In this document: positions 44,776-54,664 of the stretch, in pieces
Layout of the letters: every line of letters begins with the position of its first letter
Position numbering within the stretch: the stretch's first letter is position 1
DNA from: Peptoniphilus pacaensis
Lineage (GTDB): Bacteria > Bacillota > Clostridia > Tissierellales > Peptoniphilaceae
Direction: 5' to 3'
Assembly: GCF_900088125.1 (NCBI RefSeq)
Contig: NZ_FLQT01000003.1
Coordinates: 186,001-250,000 of the forward strand
DNA: 64,000 bases
Notes under the pieces: generated by a model
Told to the model about the DNA's origin: nothing
The model's database searches: none
What the model saw: only the letters and a program-made list of their open reading frames with translations
Translations under genes and position numbers: made by a program

Positions 44776-47086
44776 GTACCATCGCCTCTTTCAATACTTC
44801 GTCCATATGCTCCACGCCGACGACGCGGAGTTTTTTAATGGAGGGAGAGTCCATGTCCTTCAGATCTCTGAGATTGGCCTTGGGCACGAGGACGGTCTTC
44901 ACGCCGCCCCGCTGAGCCGCCAAAAGTTTTTCCTTGAGCCCGCCGATGGGAAGCACCCTGCCCCTCAAGGTCACCTCGCCGGTCATGGCGACGAAGCGAC
45001 TGACCGGCACCTTCGCCATGGCGGAGTAGAGGGCCGTGGTCATGGCGATGCCCGCCGAGGGGCCGTCTTTCGGCGTAGCGCCGTCGGGGACGTGGATGTG
45101 AATATCGTGTTTGTCCTTGAAATCTTCGGGAAGGCCCAGCTCTTCTTCCATACTCCAAATATAGGTGAGAGCCGCCTGGGCCGATTCCTTCATCACATTG
45201 CCCAGTTGGCCGGTGAGTTGAATCTTGCCTTTCCCGGGCACGATATTCACCTCGATGCCCAAGATCACGCCGCCTACCGCCGTCCAAGCCAGGCCGTTGA
45301 CGTAGCCGATGAGGTCTTCCTCTTCCACGACCTGACCCAATGCCTTTTTCTCGCCTAAATATTTATTCAGATTGCGATTGGTAATGTGGGCCTTGGCCTT
45401 TTTCGTCTCCAAAAATTCCAGATTCACCTTGCGCACGATTTTCGCCAGTTCCTTGTCCAGCATGCGCACGCCGGCCTCTTGGGTGTAGTTTTCGATAATG
45501 GTGTCGATGGCATTATCTGAAATCGTCATGTCATCCGCCTTATAGCCCACATCCTTTAAATGCTTGGGCCACAAGTGGCGTTTGGCGATTTCTTTTTTCT
45601 CCTCGGGGGTGTAGCCGCCGATGGTGATAATCTCCATGCGGTCCAATAGAGGCGCGGGAATGGTCTTGGTGGTGTTGGCCGTGGTAATGAAGAACACCTT
45701 CGACAGATCGAAGGGGACTTCCATATAGCGGTCGGTAAAGGTATTGTTTTGCGCCGGATCCAAAACTTCCAAGAGCCCGGAGGCCGGGTCGCCGCGGTAG
45801 TCGTTGCCCACTTTGTCGATCTCGTCTAAGAGGAAGAGGGGATTGTTCTTCTTCGCCTCTTTCATCAATGTGATCACTCGCCCGGGCATGGCGCCTACAT
45901 AGGTTCTGCGGTGGCCGCGAATTTCGTTTTCGTCAGTCATGCCGCCTAAGCTCATGCGCACATAGGGCTTGTTCAGCGCTTCCGCCACGGAGGCGGCGAT
46001 GCTGGTCTTGCCCACTCCCGGCGGGCCCACGAGGCAAAGGATGGGGGACTTGGCGTCGGGAGATTTTTTCCTCAGGGCGATAAATTCCAAAATTCGCTCT
46101 TTAATATCCTTTAAGCCGTAGTGGCCCTCATCTAAAATCTTGCGGGCTTCCTTTAAGCTGTGCTCCTCCTCGGCCTCGTCGCACCAGGGCAGGTCCAAAA
46201 TCCAATCCAGATAATTGGTCAGCCCCGCATACTCCGGCGACGCGACGTTCATGCGCTCCAGCTTTTGCAGCTCCTTTTCCGCCTTGTCCCGCACGTGCTC
46301 GGGCAGGGCCTTTTCTTCCAAACGGCGGCGATACTCCGCCGCTTCTTCCTCTTCCTCGCCGGTGAGCTCCCTTTGAATGGCCTTCATCTGCTCTTTAAGG
46401 AAAAATTCCTTTTGGTTTTCGTTAATGGTGTGCTTCACCTTGTCGTCGATGGCGTTGGATATGCTTAAGAGCTCGTTCTCCCGCATCAAAATACTGTGCA
46501 GGCGCATGAGCCGCTCTTTTAAATCCAAGGCGTCTAAAATGCTTTGGGCGTCTTCCGCCTTCATATTCACATAGCCCGCCACGGTGTCGGCGAAGGCCGC
46601 CGGCGTGTCGTAATTAATGACGGAATCCAAGAGGCCGGGATAGATCTTGTTGTTCTTTTCGATGTACTCGTCCAGATCGTCTTCCGTGAGGCGCAAGAGG
46701 GCTTCCATTTCCGCCTCGATGTCCTCTTCCTCGTCTTCGTAGCGCTCCACTTCCGCTTCCATCCACTTGCCGGATGTATCCACGGATTGAATCACGCCCC
46801 GGGCCACGCCTTTGACCAAGACCCGCACCAAGCCGCCGGGCAGGCGCAGGATCTGATTAATCTTGCAGATGGTGCCGGTCTCGTAAAGATCCTCGGCACC
46901 GGGCTCTTCCAGCTCGGGATCTCTCTGCGTTACCACAAAGAGATAGCCGTCTGCGCCGTCCGCCCGCTCGATGGCCGCCACGGACTGCTTCCGCGCCGCG
47001 TCGAAATGAGTGATGACGTGGGGCAGGATCACCAGATCCCTTAGGGCCAATAGGGGAAAAGTTCCGTTTTCCGTTTTTATTGCCAT
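44756..47086 (-). CDS. lon: ATP-dependent Lon protease
   Basis: A 776-residue cytoplasmic protease: N-terminal substrate-binding LAN domain (FPLLALRDLVILPHV), coiled-coil region, AAA+ module with GPPGVGKTS near residue 350 and LLDEIDKV, and a C-terminal proteolytic domain with the catalytic Ser in PKDGPSAGIAM and Lys in GGLKEKLLAA. It degrades damaged and regulatory proteins. ATG 47086 is preceded by GGAGA. It follows clpX by 44 nt with a terminator-like hairpin between them. Confidence 0.96.
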   Translation of the reverse strand: MAIKTENGTFPLLALRDLVILPHVITHFDAARKQSVAAIERADGADGYLFVVTQRDPELEEPGAEDLYETGTICKINQILRLPGGLVRVLVKGVARGVIQSVDTSGKWMEAEVERYEDEEEDIEAEMEALLRLTEDDLDEYIEKNNKIYPGLLDSVINYDTPAAFADTVAGYVNMKAEDAQSILDALDLKERLMRLHSILMRENELLSISNAIDDKVKHTINENQKEFFLKEQMKAIQRELTGEEEEEAAEYRRRLEEKALPEHVRDKAEKELQKLERMNVASPEYAGLTNYLDWILDLPWCDEAEEEHSLKEARKILDEGHYGLKDIKERILEFIALRKKSPDAKSPILCLVGPPGVGKTSIAASVAEALNKPYVRMSLGGMTDENEIRGHRRTYVGAMPGRVITLMKEAKKNNPLFLLDEIDKVGNDYRGDPASGLLEVLDPAQNNTFTDRYMEVPFDLSKVFFITTANTTKTIPAPLLDRMEIITIGGYTPEEKKEIAKRHLWPKHLKDVGYKADDMTISDNAIDTIIENYTQEAGVRMLDKELAKIVRKVNLEFLETKKAKAHITNRNLNKYLGEKKALGQVVEEEDLIGYVNGLAWTAVGGVILGIEVNIVPGKGKIQLTGQLGNVMKESAQAALTYIWSMEEELGLPEDFKDKHDIHIHVPDGATPKDGPSAGIAMTTALYSAMAKVPVSRFVAMTGEVTLRGRVLPIGGLKEKLLAAQRGGVKTVLVPKANLRDLKDMDSPSIKKLRVVGVEHMDEVLKEAMVREDTSV

Positions 47087-47101
47087 AGTTTCTCCTTATA
47101 T

Positions 47102-47127
47102 AAAAAGGCCCACCTGGGTGAGCCTTT
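47102..47127 (-). terminator. terminator between clpX and lon
   Basis: Minus-strand stem AAGGCTCACC / GGTGGGCCTT with a short loop, followed by five T; may attenuate read-through into lon. Confidence 0.75.
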
Positions 47128-47130
47128 CGC

Positions 47131-48387
47131 TTATTGATCCGACGAGATCTTTTTCAAGGGCTCGTCTCTTTCCATGATCGGGTCCTCGTCGCCTTCGACG
47201 CTGGCCTTGGTCACGACGACGCGTTTCACATCGTCCATGGAAGGAATTTCAAACATGGTGTCCATCATAATTTCTTCGATGGTGCCGCGCAGACCGCGGG
47301 CGCCGGATTTCTTCTTAATGGCCTTTTCCGCAATGGCGTCCAAGGCCTCGTCTTCGAAATCCAGTTCCACGCCGTCCATGGCAAAGAGGGCTTTGTACTG
47401 TTTCACAATGGCGTTTTTCGGTTCCGTCAAAATGTGAACCAGGGCGTCCTTGTCCAACTCTTCCAAGGTGACGGTGACGGGCAAACGGCCGATAAATTCC
47501 GGAATCAAGCCGTACTTCAGCAGGTCTTCCCCTTCCAGTTCTTCCAGAAGATTGACCTTTTCGTGCTTGCTCCGTTTGATCTCCGTGCCGAAGCCGATGC
47601 CCCCTTGTCCCAGGCGGGCTTCGATAATCTTATCCAAAGAGTCGAAGGCGCCGCCTAAGATAAAGAGGATGTTGGACGTGTCCACTTGAATGAATTCCTG
47701 ATTCGGATGCTTTCTGCCTCCTTGGGGCGGCACATTGGCTTCCGTGCCTTCGATGAGCTTCAGAAGGGCCTGTTGCACCCCTTCGCCGCTCACGTCCCGA
47801 GTGATGGAGACATTTTCCGATTTGCGGGCGATCTTGTCGATTTCGTCCACGTAGATAATGCCTTTTTCCGCCGCTTCAATATCGTAATCCGCCGCCTGAA
47901 TCAGCTTCAGAATAATATTTTCCACGTCTTCGCCCACATAGCCCGCCTCGGTTAAGGAGGTGGCATCGGCGATGGCAAAGGGCACGTCTAAAATGCGGGC
48001 CATGGTTTGCGCCAAAAGGGTTTTGCCGCTTCCCGTGGGACCCACCATTAAAATATTGCTCTTTTGAATTTCAACACTGTCGTCGCGCCCGCCGGCTTCC
48101 TGGGTGCGAATGCGCTTGTAGTGATTGTAAACGGCTACGGCCAGAGCGCGCTTGGCGTCTTCCTGGCGAATGACGTAGTCGTCCAAAGATGCCTTGATCT
48201 CCGCCGGCGTCGGCAGATGATCCATGGCGGGGGCACCCTTCGGCGCCATTTCCTGGCGTAAAATATCCTCGCACAAGTGAATGCATTCGTCGCAAATATA
48301 GGCGTCGGGCCCCTTGATCAGTTTTTGTACCTGATCCTTGGACTTGCCGCAAAACGAGCAGCGCTGATCTTTTCTTTCGTCTGTCAT
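47131..48387 (-). CDS. clpX: ATP-dependent Clp protease ATP-binding subunit ClpX
   Basis: A 418-residue AAA+ unfoldase. N-terminal C4 zinc domain (CSFCGK and CDECIHLC, residues about 11-38), Walker A GPTGSGKT, Walker [17 protein letters not shown] with the ClpP-docking IGF loop, and sensor R-region GARGLRG. It unfolds substrates for ClpP, encoded 11 nt upstream. Confidence 0.96.
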   Translation of the reverse strand: MTDERKDQRCSFCGKSKDQVQKLIKGPDAYICDECIHLCEDILRQEMAPKGAPAMDHLPTPAEIKASLDDYVIRQEDAKRALAVAVYNHYKRIRTQEAGGRDDSVEIQKSNILMVGPTGSGKTLLAQTMARILDVPFAIADATSLTEAGYVGEDVENIILKLIQAADYDIEAAEKGIIYVDEIDKIARKSENVSITRDVSGEGVQQALLKLIEGTEANVPPQGGRKHPNQEFIQVDTSNILFILGGAFDSLDKIIEARLGQGGIGFGTEIKRSKHEKVNLLEELEGEDLLKYGLIPEFIGRLPVTVTLEELDKDALVHILTEPKNAIVKQYKALFAMDGVELDFEDEALDAIAEKAIKKKSGARGLRGTIEEIMMDTMFEIPSMDDVKRVVVTKASVEGDEDPIMERDEPLKKISSDQ

Positions 48388-48398
48388 GATGCTCCTAA

Positions 48399-48983
48399 CT
48401 ATTTACGTTTGACGATGACATCGTCGATGATGCCGTAAGCTTTCGCCTCTTCCGCCGACATAAAGAAGTCACGGTCCGTGTCTTTTTGAATCTTCTTCAA
48501 GGTTTGGCCCGTTCGCTCGGCGATAATGGCGTTTAATTGCTTGCGCGTCTTGATAATTTTTTCCGCATGAATTTGAATATCCGATGCCTGACCTTGGGCG
48601 CCGCCCAAAGGTTGGTGGATCATAATGTCCGCATTGGGCAGGGCGTAGCGCTTGCCCTTTTCGCCGGCCAGGAGCAGGAAGGCTCCCATGGATGCGGCGA
48701 GGCCCACGCAAATGGTGGAGACGTGGGGCTTGATGTATTGCATGGTGTCGTAAATTGCAAAGCCCGCGCTCACCGATCCGCCGGGGGAATTAATATAGAT
48801 TTGAATGTCCTTGTCCGGATCTTCCGATTCCAAAAACAGCAGTTGGGCGACGACTAAATCTGCCACCTGATCGTTGATCTCGCCGGTTAAAAAGATAATC
48901 CGGTCTTTTAACAGTCGGGAATAAATATCGTAGCTTCTCTCGCCGCGATTGGTTTGTTCCACGACCATGGGTATCAGTGCCAT
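48399..48983 (-). CDS. clpP: ATP-dependent Clp protease proteolytic subunit
   Basis: A 194-residue serine protease with the Ser-His-Asp triad in [17 protein letters not shown] and DTDRDFFM. It forms the double-heptamer proteolytic core used by ClpX. It lies between tig and clpX in the standard order. I see no CtsR heptad repeat upstream. Confidence 0.96.
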   Translation of the reverse strand: MALIPMVVEQTNRGERSYDIYSRLLKDRIIFLTGEINDQVADLVVAQLLFLESEDPDKDIQIYINSPGGSVSAGFAIYDTMQYIKPHVSTICVGLAASMGAFLLLAGEKGKRYALPNADIMIHQPLGGAQGQASDIQIHAEKIIKTRKQLNAIIAERTGQTLKKIQKDTDRDFFMSAEEAKAYGIIDDVIVKRK

Positions 48984-49017
48984 ACTTATGCCTCCTTCTC
49001 GAGGCTTCGACAGCCTC

Positions 49018-50349
49018 TTATGCTTCTTCCTCTTCTTTATTTAAGCCTTCCACTTCTTTCGCACTGTCTACGAGAAGCTCGACGGCTTTTTTGCGTTCCA
49101 GATCAGAGGTCATGATTTCTTTGTTGGTTTCCATCATGGTCTTGATCATTTCTTCCAGCTTGTCTTCGTCGCCTTTAAAGTAGCGTTCGGACATTTCTCT
49201 GGCGTAAGCTTCCAATTCGTCGTCGGTGACTTCGAATTTTTCCTCTGCCACAATGGCTTCGAGGACTAAAGATTTCAATACTTCACGTTCAGCATCGGGA
49301 CGCATGGAGTCTTTAAAGTCGTCCAGGCTTTGGCCCAGCATTTGCAGGTATTGTTCCAATTGGATGCCTTGGCTGCGCATATTGTTGTCCATGTTGCGGA
49401 TTTGTTCGTCGATGGCGTTTCTAACCATGACATCCGGCACGTCCACCTTGGCATTGGCAGCTGCGGCTTCGAGAACGCGGTCCATGCGAATGTTTTTCGC
49501 ATTGGCTTCCACTTCTTCAGTCTTTTGCTTCTTCAGGTCTTCCTTGTATTCGTCTACGGTGTCGAATTCGGAAATGTCTTTAATGAATTCGTCGTCCACT
49601 TCCGGCAGCTCTTCCACGGCAATGGAATTTAAGGTGATGCTGAAGACGGCATCTTTGCCCTTTAATTCTTCGCTGTGGTAGTCTTCCGGGAAGCTGACTT
49701 CGATGTCGAATGCTTCGCCCACTTCGTGACCGACGATGCCTTCTTCAAAGCCGGGGATGAAGCTGCCGCTTCCCAGCTCCAGCTCTTGATCTTCGGCGGT
49801 GCCGCCGTCAAATGCTACGCCGTCGACTTTTCCTTCGAAGTCGATGTTGACCTTGTCGCCTTCTTTAGCGGCGCGGTCGTCGATATTAATTCGACGGGCG
49901 TTTAAGTGGCGTTGCTTGTCGATTTCGTTGTCGATCATTTCGTCGGAAACTTCCGTGGGGACGGCTTCGATTTCCAGGCCCTTGTATTCGCCTAAAACAA
50001 CCTCCGGCTTGACTTCTACACTGACTGCGACGACCAAGTCCTTGCTGCGGTCGAAGTTTTCTTCGTCAATGTCGATTTCCGGTTGGTCGATAACGTCCAG
50101 CTCCAATTCTTTCAGGGCGTCTTGGTAAATCTTGGGAAGTACGTCGTTTAAAGCGTCCTCAAAGAAAATGCCGTCGCCGTAGAATTGTTCGACGATCTTC
50201 TTCGGCGCATGACCCTTGCGGAAGCCGGGCACGTTGAAGTAGCTTTTGTTGCGTTTATATACCTTCAGCTCCGCTTCCTTGATTTCCTCGTGGGGAACCG
50301 TTAAGTCGAAAAACACTTTATTCTTTTCTTGCTTTTTAATCTCTGTCAT
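49018..50349 (-). CDS. tig: trigger factor
   Basis: A 443-residue ribosome-bound chaperone with the N-terminal ribosome signature PGFRKGHAP (residues about 42-50), a central FKBP-type PPIase domain ([14 protein letters not shown]) and an alpha-helical C-terminal cage. It folds nascent chains. ATG 50349 follows GGAGGGAT. An extended -10 TGGTATAAT lies about 30 nt upstream (50380-50388). It begins the tig-clpP-clpX-lon-engB cluster. Confidence 0.95.
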   Translation of the reverse strand: MTEIKKQEKNKVFFDLTVPHEEIKEAELKVYKRNKSYFNVPGFRKGHAPKKIVEQFYGDGIFFEDALNDVLPKIYQDALKELELDVIDQPEIDIDEENFDRSKDLVVAVSVEVKPEVVLGEYKGLEIEAVPTEVSDEMIDNEIDKQRHLNARRINIDDRAAKEGDKVNIDFEGKVDGVAFDGGTAEDQELELGSGSFIPGFEEGIVGHEVGEAFDIEVSFPEDYHSEELKGKDAVFSITLNSIAVEELPEVDDEFIKDISEFDTVDEYKEDLKKQKTEEVEANAKNIRMDRVLEAAAANAKVDVPDVMVRNAIDEQIRNMDNNMRSQGIQLEQYLQMLGQSLDDFKDSMRPDAEREVLKSLVLEAIVAEEKFEVTDDELEAYAREMSERYFKGDEDKLEEMIKTMMETNKEIMTSDLERKKAVELLVDSAKEVEGLNKEEEEA

Positions 50350-50379
50350 CCTTATCCCTCCATAATTTATATCTAAAGC

Positions 50380-50388
50380 ATTATACCA
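50380..50388 (-). promoter_or_regulatory. extended -10 promoter of tig
   Basis: Minus strand TGGTATAAT (hexamer 50380-50385), same TGG-extended form as at 9292-9300. Confidence 0.55.
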
Positions 50389-50459
50389 TAAGGGCATTAA
50401 AATCTACAGTTACGGGCAAAAAATCGGGGTGATCCGCCGAATTTCCCGCCCTTTGCCCC

Positions 50460-50852
50460 CTAAACTCTGCGTTCATAGACAAAATGGCAGGTGGGACATG
50501 TGACTTTTACTTTTCCCGCGCCTCGGGGCAGGCGGGCGGTTTGATTGCAGGAAGGGCAATGGACGTAACGGTAGTGCCGCACGTCCTTCAGCCGCCTGAG
50601 TCCTCGCTTCGCCGGGCGAATGGCGTTTAAAAAGCTGCCGTTTTCCTTGCGGCGCTTGCCTCGCTCCCGGGAGTAGGCGCGAAAAATAACCATAAAGAGA
50701 AGCAGAAGCGCTCCCCCGGACCAATAGCTGTTGCCGTAATGGCGTCCCGCCATGCGAAGGAGAAGGGAGGCGACGAAGAGAAAGGTGTTCAGCTCGTCCC
50801 AACCGTAGCGATTGGCCATGAAGCGCGCAAATGCTTTTTTTATTTCATTCAT
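50460..50852 (-). CDS. membrane protein with C-terminal zinc ribbon
   Basis: A 130-residue protein with two N-terminal membrane helices (about residues 22-36 and 44-60), a basic cytoplasmic segment (SRERGKRRKENG) and a C-terminal four-Cys zinc ribbon, CPSC..CPTC, near residues 99-120. It matches uncharacterised zinc-ribbon membrane proteins of Firmicutes. It overlaps the LDH-like gene by ATGA, so it is translationally coupled to it. Confidence 0.75.
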   Translation of the reverse strand: MNEIKKAFARFMANRYGWDELNTFLFVASLLLRMAGRHYGNSYWSGGALLLLFMVIFRAYSRERGKRRKENGSFLNAIRPAKRGLRRLKDVRHYRYVHCPSCNQTARLPRGAGKVKVTCPTCHFVYERRV

Positions 50853-51763
50853 TTTTGGTAGCTGCGAATAATTTCCGCGCTGTCTTTGTATTTCTTCCGC
50901 TCATCGTCGGTTAAGTCCAGCTCGATCACTTCTTCGATGCCGTCCTTGCCGATGACGCAGGGGGTGGAGACGTAGACATCGTCCACGCCGTATTCCCCTT
51001 TATGCAGAGCGGAGACTTGCAGGGTCTTCTTTTCGTCGTAAAGGACCGCGTCCAAAATGGCGTTCACCGTGTTGGCGATGCCGTATTGGGTGGAGCCTTT
51101 GCCGAAGAAGGCGCGGTGACCGCGATAGACCACGGATTTTTCCACTTCCGCTTCGTCAATGGTCAGGTCGTGATCCTTCAAATAGCGATCCAGGGGGATG
51201 TGGTTGATGCGCACTTGGGAGTAGGGCAGGAACTGACTGTCCCCGTGTTCGCCCAGCATCATACTTTCCACATTTTCCGGGCTCACGTCCAGCATGCGGG
51301 CGATAATGGTGCGGCTACGTTCCGTATCCAGCGCCGTGCCGCTGCCGATGGTGCGGGACGCGTCCATGCCGGAAAGCTTCCACACGCGGTAGGCGATGGC
51401 GTCGCAGGGATTGGTGACCACGACGAAAATGCCTTTAAAGCCCGCCGCCATAACTTTGGGAATGTAGTCGCTGACGTCGGCTTGGTTGTTGTCGTATTCC
51501 TTGCGACGTTGGCAGTCCTCGGGAATACGTCCCGAGCAGACGACGATCATGTCGCTTGCCGCCACGTCCTTCACATCGCCGGCGACGAAGCGGGTGTTGT
51601 GGGGATAGAAGCGGGTGGCGTCTTCCAGGTCGCTGACTACGCCGTCTAATCTTTTTTCGTTAATGTCGTAAAGAGTAATTTGTGAAAATCCGCCGCGCAG
51701 TGCCGCCGTGTAGGCGACGATTTCGCCTACGTGACCTGCGCCGATAATACCTAATTTTGCCAT
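50849..51763 (-). CDS. L-lactate/2-hydroxyacid dehydrogenase family enzyme
   Basis: A 304-residue NAD-dependent dehydrogenase of the LDH/MDH fold: Rossmann GAGHVG (residues 7-12), VVVTNPCDAIAY, GSGTALDTERSR and the catalytic His in MLGEHGDSQFLPYSQV. The active-site loop that normally reads (A)GxxxxPGxxR is SGRIPEDCQRRKEYD, without the usual Gly-Glu-Arg pattern, so the substrate may be a longer 2-oxoacid (as in L-2-hydroxyisocaproate dehydrogenase) rather than pyruvate. It follows ydbC by 11 nt. Confidence 0.85.
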   Translation of the reverse strand: MAKLGIIGAGHVGEIVAYTAALRGGFSQITLYDINEKRLDGVVSDLEDATRFYPHNTRFVAGDVKDVAASDMIVVCSGRIPEDCQRRKEYDNNQADVSDYIPKVMAAGFKGIFVVVTNPCDAIAYRVWKLSGMDASRTIGSGTALDTERSRTIIARMLDVSPENVESMMLGEHGDSQFLPYSQVRINHIPLDRYLKDHDLTIDEAEVEKSVVYRGHRAFFGKGSTQYGIANTVNAILDAVLYDEKKTLQVSALHKGEYGVDDVYVSTPCVIGKDGIEEVIELDLTDDERKKYKDSAEIIRSYQK

Positions 51764-51774
51764 GAGTATCTCCT

Positions 51775-51984
51775 TTATTTAATCAATTCTCGCAATGCTT
51801 CAAATTCGTCCACGGACAGCGTAATGCCCTTGGACTTTTTTTCGTGGTCTTCGCTCCAGGAGCGCAAGTCGAATTTCGGCTCGGCGCCGTTATAGGAGAC
51901 GCGATTTAATTCCTTCGTCCAACCGTTGGGGGACGTGGACAGCACGCCTAAGTGCTCCACGATTTCAAATTTAAACTCGGCCAT
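51775..51984 (-). CDS. YdbC/PC4-like single-stranded DNA-binding protein
   Basis: A 69-residue protein with the PC4/p15 fold: FKFEIVEHLGVLSTSPNGWTKELN, WSGAEPKFDLRSW-like strands (here NGAEPKFDLRSW) and GITLSVDEFEALRELI helix. It binds single-stranded nucleic acid. AGGAGG precedes the ATG. It sits just after the CopA terminator and begins the LDH-zinc-ribbon operon. Confidence 0.9.
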   Translation of the reverse strand: MAEFKFEIVEHLGVLSTSPNGWTKELNRVSYNGAEPKFDLRSWSEDHEKKSKGITLSVDEFEALRELIK

Positions 51985-51999
51985 AAAACCTCCTAACAG

Positions 52000-52021
52000 A
52001 AAAAAGCGCCGTAGGCGCTTT
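52000..52021 (-). terminator. terminator after copA
   Basis: Minus-strand stem AAAGCGCC / GGCGCTTT with a TAC loop, followed by T. Confidence 0.85.
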
Positions 52022-52024
52022 CAT

Positions 52025-52231
52025 CTACTCAACCGCTGTGACTGTATAGCCTGCATCTTCCACTGTCTTCTTTAACAGATCGGCGTCCAGGTCTTTGCCT
52101 TCGACGACAGCTTCCTGGGGTTCCAGGGTCACCGACGCCTTCACGCCGTCCAGTTCGTTTAACGCTTTGTCGACACGTCCGACGCAATGGTTGCAGCTCA
52201 TGCCGTCGATTTTCAAAATAATCTTATCCAT
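52025..52231 (-). CDS. copZ: internal copZ start: stand-alone copper chaperone
   Basis: A 68-residue HMA copper chaperone (MDKIILKIDGMSCNHCVGRVD, partial), in the same frame as the CopA fusion. An internal GGAGG lies 8 nt before the ATG at 52231. A TATAAT (52253-52258) with a CTGTTA at 17 bp precedes it, so the chaperone could be made separately from an internal promoter. This second product is inferred. Confidence 0.6.
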   Translation of the reverse strand: MDKIILKIDGMSCNHCVGRVDKALNELDGVKASVTLEPQEAVVEGKDLDADLLKKTVEDAGYTVTAVE

Positions 52232-54595
52232 ATCTTGTGCCTCCTCTTTTTTATTATACCCCTGCGAGCTCGTTTTAACAGCAGGGATTTCCGCAAATTG
52301 AATGGACTCTTCTATCGCCTCGTCATCATCTCTCGTCACTCCCTCCAACTTAAGGAAGTTTAAGCGCAGGGCATTGGTCACCACGAAGACGGAGCTGAAG
52401 CTCATGGCCAGGGCCGCGATCATGGGGCTTAAGGTCAGGCCGAAGGACTTGTAGAAGAGACCGGCGGCCACGGGAATACAGATGACATTGTAGAAAAAGG
52501 CCCAGAATAAATTTTCCTTAATGTTTCGGATCGTGGCCTTGGACAGATCCATGGCGCTGACCACGTCCATCAGATCGCTGTGCATTAAGACCACGTCGGC
52601 GCTTTCCATGGCGATGTCCGTGCCGGCGCCGATGGCGATACCCACGTCGCTTCGTGCGAGGGCCGGAGCGTCGTTAATGCCGTCGCCCACCATGGCCACT
52701 TTCCCCGATTCCTGATACTGCCGCACATAGGCTTCCTTTTCATCGGGAAGCACGCCGGCGTGGACGCGGTCGATGGCCAAGTCCTCGGCGATGACCTTCG
52801 CCGTCTTTTCGTTGTCCCCGGTAAGCATAACCAGTTTTATTCCGGCGGCGCGCAATCTCTTCAGGGCGGCCGCGGAATTGGCCTTCACCAAATCCTTGGC
52901 GGCGATAAGGCCGATAAACTCATTTTCCCGCGCGAAAAACAATGGCGTCTTGCCCTGTGCGAGAAGCATGTCCAAGGGCTCTCTTATAGCCGACAGATCG
53001 GCGCCGACGCTTTCCATAAGGGCTTCGTTGCCGCCGTAATAGATTTCGCCGTTTAATGTGGCCTTGATCCCGCGACCGGGAATGGCTTCGAAGTGCTCCA
53101 GGTCAAATTTATTCTCCGTACCGTATTTTTCTTCGTAGGCGCGAATGACGCCTTCCGCCAAAGGATGTTCCGACGATTTTTCAAGGGCGTAGGCCGTGGC
53201 GAAAAGTTCCTCCGGTTTCATCCCCGCCGCCATCACGTCGGTGACATAGGGCTTGCCCCGGGTAATGGTGCCGGTCTTGTCGAAGATCACCGTCTCCACA
53301 TGGTGCAGGACCTCCAGGCTTTCGGCGCTCTTATAGAGCACGCCTGCCTTGGCGCCCTTCCCCGTGCCCACCATAATGGCCACAGGGGTCGCGAGACCCA
53401 GGGCGCAGGGGCAGCTGATGACCAGAACGGATATGGCGAGCTTCAGTGCGAAGGCGGGCTCCGCACCGAGGGCGAGCCACGTCGCTCCCGTCACCAGGGC
53501 GATAAGAATCACCACGGGGACGAAGACGCCCGCCACCTTGTCGGCGATTTTCGATATAGGCGCCTTGGTGGCGTTGGCATCGTCCACCAGGGCGATGATC
53601 TTTGCAATGGTGGTGTCTTCTCCCACCCGCTTCGCTTCCATAATCAACCGGCCCTGGCCGTTGGTCGTGGCGGCCATGACTTCGCTTCCCGCCGTTTTTT
53701 CCACGGGAATGGGCTCGCCGCTAAGGGCGGATTCGTCCACGGAAGAAATGCCTTCCACGACGACGCCGTCCACGGGCACATTTTCCCCGGGCTTCAGCAA
53801 AATTCTGTCGCCGATTTCGATGGCTTCCACGGGAATCTCTTTCTCTTCGCCGTCTTTGATCACCGTGGCCACTTCCGGCGTGAGATCCATGAGGGATCGA
53901 ATGGCGCCGGAGGTCTTGTGCTTGGCCTTGGCTTCCAAAAATTTCCCCAGGTCGATTAAGACGACGATGGTGGCCGCCGACTCGAAATAGAGCTCGTGGC
54001 CGTAAGCGGCGATGCGCGCCATGTCCCCATGGCCGAAGCCGTAGGCCAATTGGAAGATGACATAGATGCCGTAGACATAGGCGGCGCCGGATCCCATGGC
54101 GATGAGGGCGTCCATATTGGGATGTCTGCGCCACAGGGATTTTCCGCCGTTAATATAGTAGTGGCGATTCAAAAACAGAATCACCGTGGTGAGCATAAAC
54201 TGTACCAGGGCAAAGATGAGGAGATTTTCGTGGCCTTCCAAAATAGAAGGCACCGGCGCACCCATCATGCCGCCCATGGAAATATAAAAGAGAGGGATGA
54301 GAAAGATCGCCGAGACCACGAGGCGCTTACGCTTCATTTCCAATTCGTCGGAAAAAGGATCCGCCTCTTTCGGCGCGCTCTTCTTCTCCTCGCCTTCCAA
54401 AAAGCCTTTGTAGCCCGCCGCTTCAACGGCGTGAAGGACCGCGGGTTCGACCCCCGCCTCCCCCGTCACTTTCATGGAGTTGGTGAGAAGGTTCACGGCG
54501 ACATTTGTCACGCCGTCGACCTTCGCCACCTCTCGTTCCACTGCGGCGGAACAGGCGGAGCAGGTCATGCCTTCTACGCGATATTTTCGTTCCAT
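52025..54595 (-). CDS. copA: copper-exporting P1B ATPase CopA fused to a C-terminal CopZ domain
   Basis: An 856-residue ATPase. N-terminal HMA domain with GMTCSACS (CxxC at about 12-15), TGEP-type actuator loop seen as SGEPIPV, SCPCALGLA metal site, DKTGT phosphorylation site, SSEHPL and GDGINDAP. After the last helix (ALRLNFLK) there is a ~40-residue linker, then a complete CopZ-like HMA domain (GMSCNHCVGR, residues about 790-856). It exports Cu+. The copZ portion keeps its own ATG, ribosome-binding site and a TATAAT box. The gene follows its own promoter at 54636-54664. Confidence 0.93.
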   Translation of the reverse strand: MERKYRVEGMTCSACSAAVEREVAKVDGVTNVAVNLLTNSMKVTGEAGVEPAVLHAVEAAGYKGFLEGEEKKSAPKEADPFSDELEMKRKRLVVSAIFLIPLFYISMGGMMGAPVPSILEGHENLLIFALVQFMLTTVILFLNRHYYINGGKSLWRRHPNMDALIAMGSGAAYVYGIYVIFQLAYGFGHGDMARIAAYGHELYFESAATIVVLIDLGKFLEAKAKHKTSGAIRSLMDLTPEVATVIKDGEEKEIPVEAIEIGDRILLKPGENVPVDGVVVEGISSVDESALSGEPIPVEKTAGSEVMAATTNGQGRLIMEAKRVGEDTTIAKIIALVDDANATKAPISKIADKVAGVFVPVVILIALVTGATWLALGAEPAFALKLAISVLVISCPCALGLATPVAIMVGTGKGAKAGVLYKSAESLEVLHHVETVIFDKTGTITRGKPYVTDVMAAGMKPEELFATAYALEKSSEHPLAEGVIRAYEEKYGTENKFDLEHFEAIPGRGIKATLNGEIYYGGNEALMESVGADLSAIREPLDMLLAQGKTPLFFARENEFIGLIAAKDLVKANSAAALKRLRAAGIKLVMLTGDNEKTAKVIAEDLAIDRVHAGVLPDEKEAYVRQYQESGKVAMVGDGINDAPALARSDVGIAIGAGTDIAMESADVVLMHSDLMDVVSAMDLSKATIRNIKENLFWAFFYNVICIPVAAGLFYKSFGLTLSPMIAALAMSFSSVFVVTNALRLNFLKLEGVTRDDDEAIEESIQFAEIPAVKTSSQGYNKKEEAQDMDKIILKIDGMSCNHCVGRVDKALNELDGVKASVTLEPQEAVVEGKDLDADLLKKTVEDAGYTVTAVE
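52253..52281 (-). promoter_or_regulatory. internal promoter for copZ
   Basis: Minus strand: -35 CTGTTA (52276-52281), 17-bp spacer, -10 TATAAT (52253-52258), inside the copA reading frame. Confidence 0.5.
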
Positions 54596-54635
54596 AGAGC
54601 CTCTTTTCTAAGTCAAAACATGTTCGTCTCTTCAT

Positions 54636-54664
54636 ATCTTACTAATATACTCGGACTATGTCAA
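54636..54664 (-). promoter_or_regulatory. promoter of copA
   Basis: Minus strand: -35 TTGACA (54659-54664), 17-bp spacer, -10 TAAGAT (54636-54641). The -35 overlaps the addA stop codon. Confidence 0.75.

Noticed and set aside
48984-50390. CtsR/HrcA heat-shock operators in front of tig or clpP
   Set aside because: Neither the CtsR direct heptad nor a CIRCE inverted repeat is visible near the starts.
53093-53959. 288-codon plus-strand frame opposite copA
   Set aside because: His/Gly/Phe-rich shadow of the P-type ATPase; no start signal.
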